Notes under the pieces: generated by a model
What the model saw: the letters and a program-made list of their open reading frames with translations, nothing else
Database searches by the model: none
What the model was told of the DNA's origin: nothing
Translations under genes and position numbers: made by a program
Shown: piece after piece, positions 1 through 10,871 of the stretch
Numbering within the stretch: the stretch's first letter is position 1
How the letters are laid out: each line of letters begins with the position of its first letter
Assembly: GCA_047495785.1 (NCBI GenBank)
Contig: JBLDXI010000001.1
Location: forward strand, 3,162,001 to 3,226,000
DNA: 64,000 nt
Source: Lepidodermella squamata
Taxonomy: Eukaryota; Gastrotricha
Reading direction: 5' to 3'

Positions 1-680
1 GCAGCGTGAAATCATTGATTGAAACTATTTTCACAAGATGCATCCGCGTGATTTTTTCAAACGACAAAAGCCATACTTTGCCGTTTTCAGCTCAATTTTT
101 CTGTTCGCTATTCTTAATCTTGTAATATGGGGCAACAACCATTCGCCGTATCTAATTAATTTCATCGTCGCCAACTTCAATCCGAACTTTATTTTTCAGC
201 AATAAATAACAAATAATGATATCATACCTGAGCTATTCCACAGCCGTTTTTTGGCGTCTAATTATGCATCATCCGGATGTTTTCGGACCTTCTTGTGGCC
301 GAACTATTTTCTTGCCTCACTCTCAATTTTGGCATAATTGCATTGAATTTTGGCCGATGCAAGGCATTGCATTTCCACTTACGAGTAAATGAACCCTCAA
401 GCCCTAATTTAATATCCAATGTTCCCTATAAACTCCAAAACTCCGGTAAGGTCCTATTTTATCATTACAAGCGGCCGGTTGAGGGTTCAAGAGGCAAAGC
501 AGCCGGAAAGGTCGCCAGCCGACCGCCGTTTTTAGCCGGAAGCGAAAATAGCTTGAAAACCACTGGCCACTGGTCTAATGATTCCAAGAAATCAAAACTC
601 CACCAGGAGTGTTAAGCATACGGCGGACCAATGTCACCCGGTTTGCGGGGAAATGGTCAGTTCACATCACACGTCGACAA
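1..680. other. Intergenic, no gene recognised
   Basis: No coding exon with a recognisable domain is visible on either strand. Short open stretches near 277-615 have no family resemblance and AT-rich, repeat-like composition. The block ends at the left terminal repeat of a transposon at 681. Confidence 0.5.
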
Positions 681-1961
681 TGGGTGCGTTTCTTTATCTC
701 AATTTTATTTCATTTTTTTAAATAAAATGAAAATAAAATGGTCGTTTCATCGATATTCATTGTTTATAAATTTTTTGTGTTTTCACGTTTCTATTCATCA
801 TTTTATTTTATAAAAGAGCGTAAATAAAGCACGCGTTTCATCGGAAAAATCATTTTTTTCAGCTCAAGGAAAAACAGGGGGGTGAGCTGATTTGGTCTTA
901 TTTCACGCTTGACTTCTGAGGCTTTTCTGCGGAAAAAAGCTCAATTTTATATCGTCCTATATAACATTGCGCTAGTAAAAGAGTTCAGCAGAACTTGGTT
1001 CTTTCTGGCAATGTTTGAGCAGTGACACTTCAGCAACTGCCACTATAGCAGTTGTGTTATTCAGCAATACAACTATAGAGCCCACGTCATTTCAGTTGAG
1101 GTCATAAAAGCTAAGGACATCTGCTCCGTGTGGAGCGTTGTTTCGAAAATAACATGAAACCAGCGAAATATCAGCAGATGCCAATTTAGCAGATAATTAT
1201 AATATAATTATGCATTGAAGTGGAAATTAGCATCAAACTTAATTTCGCTCTGCGACATTTGCCCCATCGACATTTGCGCCCAAGGCAACTGAAACAAAAA
1301 TAGTGTGAAACTACATTCGCGCTGGCGACAACTGAGCTAATTATAAATTAAATATTAATTAGTGGTGAACCTTGGCTATGGCGAGCGGAACTAGCATGCC
1401 CAGCTCCACCTCTATAGCTTTTTGAAGGTCCAATATATTTCAATAATAATAACAATAATAAAAATGAATTTAACTGAGTTGTCGTTGGCTCGAATGTCTG
1501 GCTAAGTTGTCGCTTGGCTCAGCGCAGTTGGCGCAACGATATTAGAGCCTTTAATTCGACGAATGTGGAAAACTTCTACTGCCCAAATATATTATTACAA
1601 ATCTTTTGCGGAAGTGGCAGTTGCTGAAGTGTCGCCTGCTCAATCGGCAATGCTGAGGTGAAGTCGTTGAACTACGTTCTACTGAACTTTCCTAAAATCT
1701 ATAATGTTTCGATGGGACGAATTTAAGATCGGCGCTTCCCCGGACGCTCTCATGCTCCTATGGGCTTAGGGCAATCACGTTCATACGTTCAAACTACGCT
1801 CAAAACATTCATTTTTTTCATTTCTTTATCAGTGCGTAGTTTATAAACAGCACGTGTCGTTTCATTCACATTTTCTTTTCCAAAATCATGAAAAAAATGT
1901 GATAAAGAAATGACGTTTTATTTTATAAAATAAAATGGAAAAAATCGAATAAAGAAATGAT

Positions 1962-3018
1962 CAGTGTTCCGAGTGCGGGGGGTACGGGGGTGGCGCGTAC
2001 CCCCTTGGAGAAGACCCAAAAAGTGGAAGGGGTGCCGCGTACCCCCTAGCAGATTTGTAAAAGGAAATTTTTATGAAAAAATCTGGCTTCACCATGGGTC
2101 AAAATTTGAAATTTTTCATTCTAAATGACAATATTATCAGCTTTCCAAGCGTTCTACGTATAATAATTGGTGTGGCTTTCGATGACTAAGCGTACAGCGA
2201 GAATCCCAAACAACTTGGAGTACCCCAATAAATGTCCGATAATGAGCGTAAAAAGTTAAAAACCAAAATTTGAACGCTGCGGAATTTTCAAAAACAAATT
2301 AGATATTCTGAATCAGCATGAAAAGTTAGGCTAGAGTGCAAATTTGCGCGCGATAACATTGAAAATTGAGGAAGAAATGAGACGTTGAAAAAGCGCGCTT
2401 ATATGTGCGTGACTAGCACGCGCACGTCAACTGCGAGCGCGAGCGAGCGCTTAATGCGTGTACAACCTCGCGCGCGTTTGCGTGGAAGCTGATTTCGTAG
2501 TGCGCGCGCTCACTAAAATGCAAATTTACTTTCCACTATTTCTCCCTCAATTTTGAATGTAATCGCGCGCAAATTTGCACCCTAGCCTAACTTTTCATGC
2601 TGATTCAGAATATCTAATTTGTTTTTGAAAATTCCGCAGCGTTCAAATTTTGATTTTTAACTTTTTACGTGCCACATTTTTTACACGATATCTAATGCAA
2701 ATTTGACGTAATTTCAACAGTTTGTTAGCGATTTATATCAATTTAAACGCAAACTTGGGAAAAATTGCTTTGAAAATCTAAAATTTTCTTGCTCGCTTCG
2801 CTCGCAAACAAGGAGGATGACCTGTGTAATTCCACGTTTCAGTTCAACTAAACACCTGTAAAATTTTTGCACGTTGCCGATTTCTAATGAAAAATGCGAA
2901 CTATCTAAATAGTAAGTATAGATGTTAGATGGAAATGCGAGCGAACGAAGTTCGCGAGCGAAATTTTTTTATCACTTTTTTGCGTACCCCCTAGCACTCA
3001 GACCTAGTCGGATCACTG
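1962..3018. mobile_element. Non-autonomous hAT-type element with 8-bp target-site duplication
   Basis: The element starts CAGTGTTCCGA (1962) and ends TCGGATCACTG (3018). These are inverted repeats of the CAGTG type typical of the hAT superfamily. It is flanked on both sides by the identical 8-mer GAAATGAT (1954-1961 and 3019-3026), and 8-bp target duplications are the hAT hallmark. Length is 1057 bp. There is no transposase frame. The interior carries three copies of a GCGTACCCCC motif (near 1997, 2036 and 2981) and a long inverted repeat (2247-2669). The perfect duplication indicates a simple, relatively recent insertion. A hAT transposase C-terminal fragment lies elsewhere in the window at 32953-33150, but nothing shows it belongs to the same family. 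Confidence 0.8.
2247..2669. repeat. Long inverted repeat inside the hAT element
   Basis: The arms 2247-2379 and 2538-2669 are near-perfect reverse complements of about 132 bp, separated by a 158-bp GC-richer spacer full of GCGC and CGCG steps. The spacer contrasts with the AT-rich surroundings. Transcribed RNA would fold into a long hairpin. Foldback structures like this are common in MITEs; whether it gives rise to small RNAs cannot be seen here. Confidence 0.8.
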
Positions 3019-3123
3019 GAAATGATATTTATTTTAATTTTAAAATTTAAAATGATAAAGAAATGTCAGTGTTTAATTTTAATTTTAAAATAAAAAATGG
3101 CTTGTGATAAAGAAACGCACCCA

Positions 3124-4117
3124 ATGTTTCGGGCTCCCTTTCGGGCAAGAAATCGTAAATTCGCCCATTATGTATCACAATCTAATTTTTTTCTCAGGAT
3201 CGAAGCCACCTATGAACTATTCACTTTTCCCGTTCAGCTGACCATATCTAGCTTGAACTTTGATTCAATTCAAAATAGTTTTCGTTGTGCTACTTTTTCG
3301 GTAATATAAAATTAGAAAATATATTTTTGGAAGTACTGTCAGTGGAACGTCACCTTTAATCTATAAATAAACACATTCGTTGCATTGAATCATAATTCTT
3401 ATGCACTCTCGTCGACTTCAGTTATTTTTGTATGTCTGAACTTAAAGCCTGGAGTAAGCTGCGGCATAGCTTTTCGTGATTGCTAAAATCATATGAGAGC
3501 GCGCGAGCATGAATCGAGGTTGTCGGGTCATTACGATGCGCGAGAATATAAGATAAATTCTCTCATCTCATCTGAGAGTTTTAATCACTCCAAATGGAAG
3601 ATTGAAATACACCACATATGAGCGGGTGTGAGGGGAATGTGACCGGACTACACCCGCGCTGGGACCGAAAGACATTTTGTCGCAATGAATAAAACTCGCC
3701 AAAGCATACGAAGAAAATCAGAGAAGATATTTACAGAATATAACGCTGACCAAGATATATCGTATCTATTATTGCTTTTATCCGCATAATTCTAAACATT
3801 TTCCCCAATAAATTTCTATGCAATATTCTTTGAGTAAATATTTATATCTGAATATCAACGACAATTTTTTTCACTGAATTTGACTGCCCACTTCTTGGGA
3901 CTAAAAATCAGTGCGATCGATGGCGGGGTACTTCGTCATCAATCACGAGACATGACGGTTGATAAAAACAAATATATACTCGTTCATCTCTAAGATTTAG
4001 CCCCGTTAATAGCGTTATTTACGCTCGGCCTACGTGCAATCCTATTTAACGCAGTTTTTTCGCTCATTTTATCAATTGTCTGGTACAATAAAAAAACATT
4101 TTTTCAGAAACTATATC
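3124..4117. other. Intergenic, upstream of a small secreted-peptide gene
   Basis: No gene is recognised. A pyrimidine tract ending in CAG (4107) lies 10 nt before the next start codon and looks like a 3' splice site used for the downstream gene. Confidence 0.45.
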
Positions 4118-4664
4118 ATGGCTGTTATTAAAATTTCGATATTCGTTTTTGGCCTCGCAGCGCTGGTCGCCTTGTGCCAAGCCTGGCCCAGGTGGTCATC
4201 GCCCAACCAAGGTCAATCGGAACCTAATCCAAGCAAAAAAGTTGAATACAGTAAGCGATTTTTTTTAGAGTAAAAAATCCTTTTACAATAAAATTTCGAA
4301 AAAAATGTCAATAATTTTATTGAAATTTGAAAATTAAAAAATCCTTATTTAAATTTATTCAAATTTTTCAGACTTGAGATGGTGCATGTCGCTTTGCTCC
4401 GGTCACTGGGTGCACAGGTGCCCCATTCAAACTTCTGCTCCAGCTAACATTAATCATCACCACGCCGCCCTGGTCATCGAAACAACGACCACGCCGCCTA
4501 CAGTCGCGAGCGGGGTAGCAGCCGAGCCGGACGACATGCTTCAAGCGCTACGCTCGACGTCATCGGCATGCAATGAAAAGTTCCGCAGCTGCGCTCGCGA
4601 TTGCACACTCATATTCAAGCCGGCCACTCAACATCAGCCGAAATCAGAAGCTAAAGCTAAATAG
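4118..4664 (+). CDS. Small secreted cysteine-rich protein A
   Basis: Two exons, 4118-4250 and 4372-4664, with a 121-bp GTAAGC...TTTTTCAG intron joined in frame; 141 aa. Residues 1-22 form a signal peptide (MAVIKISIFVFGLAALVALC..., cleavage near CQA|W). The mature chain has a WCxxxC-x7-CP block, then a Thr/Pro/His-rich linker, then C-x6-C-x3-C within NEKFRSC. The same six-cysteine layout (C-x3-C-x7-C...C-x6-C-x3-C) with KFR between cysteines occurs in the gene at 5617, so the two are diverged paralogues. Two CxxxC motifs facing each other recall a disulfide-locked helical hairpin. No database family is recognised; an effector, toxin-like or antimicrobial role would be a guess. The start was chosen because the signal peptide begins there and a TTTTTTCAG acceptor sits 10 nt upstream. 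AATAAA lies at 4783. Confidence 0.75.
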
Positions 4665-5616
4665 TATTAAATGGTCAATATTAATCAGTACTACTTGTCC
4701 GCAAAAATAATAACTGTTTTCACTCGTAAAATTAATTTAATATCGACGGCGCCGTTATTTATCAACTCTGTTCATTTAAGAGAATAAAAAAGCTATTTCA
4801 CCATTTTTCTATTTTTACCATTCATAAGTTGTGGAAATTTAATGTGGGAAGACACTGTCCCAATCTAAGTCTCAGGATTATCAATGAAAATCCGCATCTT
4901 GGCCATAATTTTTTGGCTGGAGGAAAACGGAACGCATCATTGCCATTAAAATGAGAGACAAAATCCAGTTCAATTACCAACTTCTTATACGCCCTCACAG
5001 TCTGCTTTTAAATATTCTTGATCCGAAATCGATCAGGTTCTTCACATTCTCAGCAACTAAATTTCGCAATATAAAAATTGTCGCGATAAGTATTGCGATA
5101 AAGCTATCTTCAAGGTCACATGATTCGTGGGCACTGAAAACTCATTATTTAATGAATGGAATAAGGGCGTGAGATAAAATAGGCCGATTTTATGAATAGA
5201 AAAATAGAGATCATTTCCATCTATCAAGTCTGTTTTGTCCGGCATATTTTTCCGAATCATTAGGACAATAACAAAGAAACAAGTTGTTACTCATCGCGTA
5301 ATCATTATATGACAATGGATTTGCTAAATCCCCGCTGAAAATATCCTTTAGCTATATAGAAGATAATCACAAATTTTGTTATTCGTTGAACGCGATTGAA
5401 TTGTTTGGATATTACTCATGCGCTGAAAATCTCTTTATCCTTTCGCACCTTGTCGCCTAATTTCGTGCATGACACTTCTTTCGTTTCCAAATTTAGCAAA
5501 ATTTTCAATTGCGAGAGCCACGGACCCTTTTTTGAAATTATTCCAAATTTAGAAATGTGGAGGGATTTTTGAAATTATAATTTTTGTTAATTTAGAACAT
5601 CCACCTTTAAATTAAA

Positions 5617-6009
5617 ATGGCAGTTGGTTGCAAATTTTATATCGGCGCAGTTGCGCTGTTTGTAGTCACCATTAACTGCGCCCTGATGGTGCAAAGCGCG
5701 GATTCTCACCGGTTGAAACGAGCCGCCGTTCTCGCCATGCCTGGAAATCGCCGGCAACAACAGCCGACAGCTCTACGCTTCCGCAGCAACATTGACATAG
5801 AATCGCTGGCTAAGCTGGACCCGAGCCTGGTCGCTCTAAGTTCTATTAACGCGCCCTTCGGCCTGTACTGGTGCTTGTCGGTCTGCTCGTCGCAGTGGAT
5901 CAGCCGTTGTCCTGAGTCGGCACCGGTTAGCAACGAATGCCAGGCCAAATTCCGCGACTGCTCGCGGGAATGCCGCCAGGCTTATAAGAGCCTCGCTCCT
6001 AAGCTTTAA
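5617..6009 (+). CDS. Small secreted cysteine-rich protein B, paralogue of the gene at 4118
   Basis: Single exon, 130 aa. Residues 1-27 are a signal peptide (MAVGCKFYIGAVALFVVTIN...). A dibasic LKR site about ten residues later suggests propeptide removal. The C-terminal half carries WCLSVC-x7-CP and C-QAKFRD-C-SRE-C, the same spacing as protein A. Unlike protein A it has no intron before the cysteine block, and a different, Arg/Gln-rich linker precedes it. An acceptor-like ...GTTAATTTAG (ending 5595) lies 21 nt before the ATG, and AATAAA is at 6144. Function is unknown. The tandem position, about 950 bp from its sister, indicates local duplication followed by fast divergence outside the cysteine core. 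Confidence 0.75.
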   Translation: MAVGCKFYIGAVALFVVTINCALMVQSADSHRLKRAAVLAMPGNRRQQQPTALRFRSNIDIESLAKLDPSLVALSSINAPFGLYWCLSVCSSQWISRCPESAPVSNECQAKFRDCSRECRQAYKSLAPKL

Positions 6010-8103
6010 CATATTTAATATCCTTATATACACCGAAAAATCCCGCTCTTTTTTATATTTGAAAATGGCAAATAATTTTTCGTTTTTACCTATGTGCGGT
6101 TTTCATTTTTAATCCCCGCAAAACGCAGTTCCTATTATTGTCGAATAAAGATGAAAAAGAATTATCCGGTTTTAACACGAAGTATGAGATAGTTTGATCG
6201 ATATCGCAAAATACTCAGTGCTCTCCGTCGCAGTAAGAATATTTAATTTCCGAATTATAGCGGACTATAGCAGAACCGAATGGTAAACTTCTAATAAAAG
6301 GGGCAATTTTTGAAATGTTTTAGATACTGACTGTGTGCCGCGATTTGAAAATAAGGATCAGGACTTGTACAGAAAATTACGGAGAATTTCGACATAAATT
6401 ATTTGGATTTTTTAAGTTGGTGTTAAGTGAAACTCCTGAAAATTCGGCATTTTTAGGTTCCGGTTTAGGTCAAATCTCTTGGTTCCGAACTGGCATTTTT
6501 GGTTCCACTAGAAACCCATTTCCAGCTTGGATACTCGAGTTGGACACAAGTACAATAGAAATACCCTTTTGAGATTGAAAAATGCTGAGTTAAAATTGCT
6601 TATTATACCGTAACGCAGTCCTTTTTCGGACAGGGTAATTTCGGACACTTTTGGCTTTGAGCGCGAGTTTCTCCAAAACCCCGGTAAATAGAAATACCCT
6701 TCAAAATGCAGGAGATAGCCCAGAGTCTTGTCTTTCAAATGACACCTAAAATATAAGAAACGGATTTGTTTACGAAGAATGGTTGCACTTCTTCGCAGGT
6801 GAGCGCCGAGGTAAAAAATTGCTAACTTTTTCAAATGGCAGCATTTTTTGCCGGATAGAAGCGCAAAAGATAGAGCGCATCGACTTCAGTTAGGCTGGCA
6901 TGTTTGGAACAAATTTATACGAGACATTTTGCCTGAAATTCCGCCAGAAAAACCGATACCCCCCGGCTTATTTCGGACAGCCCGTAACTACAGAGAATTC
7001 AATCGACCTTGACCGTTTTTAAACTTCAATATTTTAGTGAGAATAGCACTGAACTGCGTTGAGAGCACCAATTCGCTAACGGGGGTTCAAATCCCTCAAC
7101 ATGCAATTCATTTTTTTATTTTTAAATCTGCTCACAAATTTTATCTCGCTTTAATGCGAACTTTGGCCCTAATCTAAATATTCACACTGAGCTGTCCGAA
7201 ATTACCCCAGTTGTGTCCGAAATTAGCCGAGTCATTTTTCCTTGAATACCCGTGAATACCTGGGCTGGAGAAGGTATATTTTAACCGCGATTAACACTAG
7301 GATATGCAGTTTTTCTAGGTGCATCTTTTGGCGCAAAGTACGTCAAAAAATTCGTTCACCTCACAGAATTAAGCCCGAAAAACACGTTTTTGTCCGAAAT
7401 AAGACCACGTTACAGTATAGCTTAATTGCATGCTTTGTAAGCCTCAAGTCTACTCAAATTTGTGCGGAAATTTGTGCACCTCAAATTGACCTATTTCAGG
7501 ACAGCTTGAAGTTGGTGATGTCCGGGTCTCGTTTACTCTAATCCCTTGTTTTTATTAAACATGATGCGTTTGTAAACAAAAAACACCCGATACTGATTGC
7601 GTAAAACAACACCTTGACTGTTTATTATTCTACCAACCTTCATTTTTTCAAAAGATGTTTATGAAATCGATTTTAATAGAGATTATATACATCGATAATC
7701 GAGGTCAGTAAAAAATAATAACGACTTTCCAATATTAAATCAAGTGCCGTTATCAAAAGTAAAATATTATTATTCAATCTGAACGCACACCAAAGTCATA
7801 AATTCATCCAAGCGGAAAATAATTCTTCAAAAATAATCCGCTTTTCACGCATTTTGTAGCTAATAATAAATACCAAATTTTCGATATATTTTAAATGGTG
7901 TGGTGAGAAAATTGATATATTGCGTATCCAAATTCGGCGTTTCAAACACACCGAATTTTCATCCAACGTCTCTTTCAACGTGTCAAATTAAATAGCAAAA
8001 ATAGATTGAGAAATAATAAAAATAATCAATTTTTTTCGTTTTCAATATCAGCAACAAGGTCTTTCATTACAATCGGGCCGCGGTGATATTTTAAGTAATT
8101 TTC
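6010..8103. other. Intergenic with degenerate repeat sequence
   Basis: No gene is recognised. From about 6620 to 7530 the phrase TTCGGACA or its complement TGTCCGAAAT recurs at least six times, as in degenerate Tc1/pogo-like or satellite sequence; similar phrases appear near 18250, 29100 and 34340. A tRNA-like T-loop (GGTTCAAATCC, 7083) is present without the rest of a tRNA. The 7550-8100 part is AT-rich 3'-flank of the receptor gene. Confidence 0.4.
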
Positions 8104-10871
8104 TCATTTCATCGGGCCCGATTGACCGGTACTTATGTTGTGCGGCTCGTTGCTGGACGTGCCCGTAGTACGGGTTCCACCTCCGGTACCCAGCGTGTCC
8201 TTGCTTGGCGCCACCGATACATCGTCGACCGCTTTGGCCAGGCCGAAGTAGACGGGGCATTTCGGCAAGAAGATGACGAAAATAGCCAGCAGGGTACCGG
8301 CGAGGATGACGCCGGAGATGATGCCGTAGCCGAGGTCCAAGTTGTCACCGGCCGAGAACATGGCAATGACGGCGACAATGGCCAAAACGACGATGTTGTA
8401 GATGCACAGACCGATGGACTGCGAGTCGTTGAGTTCTTCAATGTGGACCTTACGCGTTTCATAGGCCAAGAAGCCGCCGAGGAACAGCAGCAAGCCCTGG
8501 ATGACGGCGATGGCGGCCGAGAAGTACATCTGGTAGTCGGACGTGCATTCGTAGTACCAGTTCTGGTAGATGGTATCCGCGTCGGTTTCGTTGACTTCGA
8601 TGGTCGTGTTGACGGGCAGGGCCTTCATGAGGTCGAACCCGAACCAAACGGCGATGATGACCCAGTTGACGAGGACCCAGCAGCCGACGAACATCATGAG
8701 ACGGTGATCCTTGACGGCCTCGGCACGCTGGATGACCTTGACGAAGATCTGGTGGACACGCCAGGCCTTGGCGAACATGGAACCGAACAGCATGCAGAAG
8801 CCGGTCAAGAACGTGACGAGACGGGCGACGCAGAACTTCCACACGTGTTCAGTCTGCTCGATCGGGTAGACGATGACCGTGATCAACATCAAAATCGAAC
8901 CGCTGCGAATTTGAAAAAAATTCAATTAAAAAGGTCACATCCATCCATTCAACTTCGAGTAAAGTAAAACCGTTCCGAAATTAATTATTGATTAGTTTTC
9001 GATTTCATTAGTAAATTGAATTTTTTTATTAATTTTAAATTTTAATATTTTTGAGTAATTTTTCAAATTTTGTAAACATTCCATTATATGAATATCATAT
9101 GAATATCATGAATATCATAAATTTCTTTCCGAAATGGGTCATGGGTCAAGCACAAAAAATACATAATTGAGGCTATCCATGGCACATTCCCAGCCTCATT
9201 ATTTAAAAAAATCACATTAATTACTTCCGTACCCCTGAGCATCCTCCGTCACAGTGACTAATCTATTAAAATGCCGTTATAGGAACTTGACCCTAAACCA
9301 AGTTCCTTTGCCCTTGATAAATTTGAGACATGGGTAACGAATTTGAAAAAACGCCCATTGGTAATGACTTACTAAAGAATCAAGTTGTTCATCTTGGGCG
9401 AGCTCATCTTGATGGCACGAGCGTGGCGGCGAGCGAAGTTCATGATAGCGAAGAGCACGGCCATAGCCATACCGAAAGCAGCGAGGGCAGCCATCAGCGA
9501 GTAGAGCCACGGAGCCAAGCTGGTGCGGCGCATGAAAACGGTGGTCGAGTCACGCGGCGGTTTGCCATCCTTCGTCTTCCATTTCAGCGCAGCATGAGAG
9601 GAGGCTTCACGATCGCCGTTCGGGTAGAACAGGAAAGCTCGGACAACGCGGCCTGACTGCAGCTGAGCGACCTCCATAGGCGTCAACATTTCCTGCGTGA
9701 AGTTGGGGCTGATGCGGAGGAGACCGCGCAGACCGATGACGTTGACCGACTTAGCTGCGTTCATGATGTACGGCAGGACGGTGGCGTCCTTGCTCGAAAA
9801 GTTGGACAAGGACCTGTTCGCCATTCGCATGTTGATCTCAGCGAAATGCATGACGTGAGCTCCGAACAGCGCGGCATCGTGGCACAGGGTTCGGTTGCCC
9901 CAGGCCTCGGAGTTGTTGAATCCCTTCGTGCGAGCCATCAGCTCGTTGTCAAACTCGCCGACAGTGTAGTTCAGGGTCGTCACCATAGACGCTTCGTTAG
10001 CTCCTCGCAGGGTACCCATGAACAACGCACCGTCCATGACCATTTCAATGTCCTTCGGTTGGCAGTCGGTAGGGGTGTCGGTTGAGTTCAGAGTGATCCA
10101 GTTGTTGAGGACAAAGACGATTTTCGGTCCGTAAAGCCCGACCTTGTAGGCCTCGCAGAAGAACTGGGTGCAAGTGGTCTGGCCGCAGTTCAGCATGATG
10201 ATACGCGAGTCTTTCTTCTTCAGATTGTTCACCTTATCAGCGATGTTGTAGATGTAGAACTCGGTTGTCGTGACTTGGATGCCTTCCGCTGTCGCGGCCT
10301 TGACGAAGTTGATAGCGTCTCGGGACAAGATTTCGAACATCTCAGTGATGACGGCGACCTTCTTCCAACCCATGCGTCTGAAGAACCAAAATCGGACTCG
10401 AGCGAACAGATCTTGCGGGGTAGCGACGCGGTGGAATGAGAAGTAGAGCGGGCCGGGCGAGATGACAGGCGTACCACAGCCAGCAGCGACTTCGACCATT
10501 GACCAGATGTGGGGCAGCACACCGACGGATTCGCAGACAGCGTCGCACATCGATCCGAGCATAACGCCAGAGGACGGTCGGTTGAGTCGGACCAAGCGGA
10601 AATACTCGGCCATACCGACTTCAGGATCGCACTGGTCGTTACCGTATTCGACGTCGATTTTGTGGTTCGGCAGGATTCGCGGGTTCGAGTTGACGGCATC
10701 GATGACGATTTGCATCGCCTCGCGGCACACAGGCCCAATCTTGGTGCCGTTTTGCGGGACCAACGACAACATGTAGACGGTTCCATTCTTTCGAATGGGT
10801 TGAATGTTTATCTGCGCCTCGACGCAGATAAACGCCGCCGCCACTAGGGCAACAGCTGCACAGAGTCGCAT
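8104..10871 (-). CDS. GABA-B-type metabotropic receptor (class C GPCR)
   Basis: Two coding exons (10871-9373 and 8902-8104), GTAAGT...TTCGCAG intron, joined in frame; 765 aa. Signal peptide 1-19, then a Venus-flytrap ligand-binding ectodomain (about 20-445) with paired cysteines and several N-glycosylation sites. TM1 is about 453-476. The first loop IKMSSPKMNNLILYGS is split by the intron. TM3 is about 526-546, TM4 568-589, and TM5-TM7 625-712. The TM5/TM6 loop FLAYETRKV...LNDSQSIG..IYN is diagnostic for GABA-B receptors. There are no Sushi domains, and the cytoplasmic tail is only about 50 residues (Gly/Thr/Ser-rich), without the coiled coil used by vertebrate GABA-B1/B2 for heterodimerisation. 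It should couple to Gi/o at the plasma membrane. Whether it binds GABA is not shown. A non-coding first exon and 119-bp intron probably precede the ATG. Confidence 0.9.

Larger units (their letters stand above)
682..3122. mobile_element. DNA-transposon-like element with GGGTGCGTTTCTTTATC terminal inverted repeats
   Basis: The left end at 682-700 (GGGTGCGTTTCTTTATC...) and the right end at 3104-3122 (GATAAAGAAACGCACCC) are reverse complements, with one mismatch over about 19 bases. The flanks share AAT (679-681 and 3123-3125), a possible 3-bp target duplication. Inside, further copies of the TTTCTTTATC/GATAAAGAAA motif occur near 1820, 1900, 1950 and 3055 beside AT-rich palindromic tracts, so the element looks internally repeated or multiply nested. 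No transposase reading frame is visible, so it would be non-autonomous. A separate hAT-type element (1962-3018) is inserted inside it and accounts for about 1 kb of its length. Superfamily unknown; 3-bp duplications are seen in PIF/Harbinger, but AAT is not their usual target. Confidence 0.5.

Noticed and set aside
7046-7110. Possible tRNA (T-loop GGTTCAAATCC, A-box-like TAGCACTGAAC upstream)
   Set aside because: The T-arm can pair, but no matching acceptor stem, anticodon arm or correct spacing is present; at most a tRNA-derived fragment.
8122-8967. Long plus-strand open frame (about 280 codons) rich in Asp, Glu, Gly and Val
   Set aside because: It is the exact antisense shadow of the receptor's seven-helix exon; composition follows from codon bias on the other strand.
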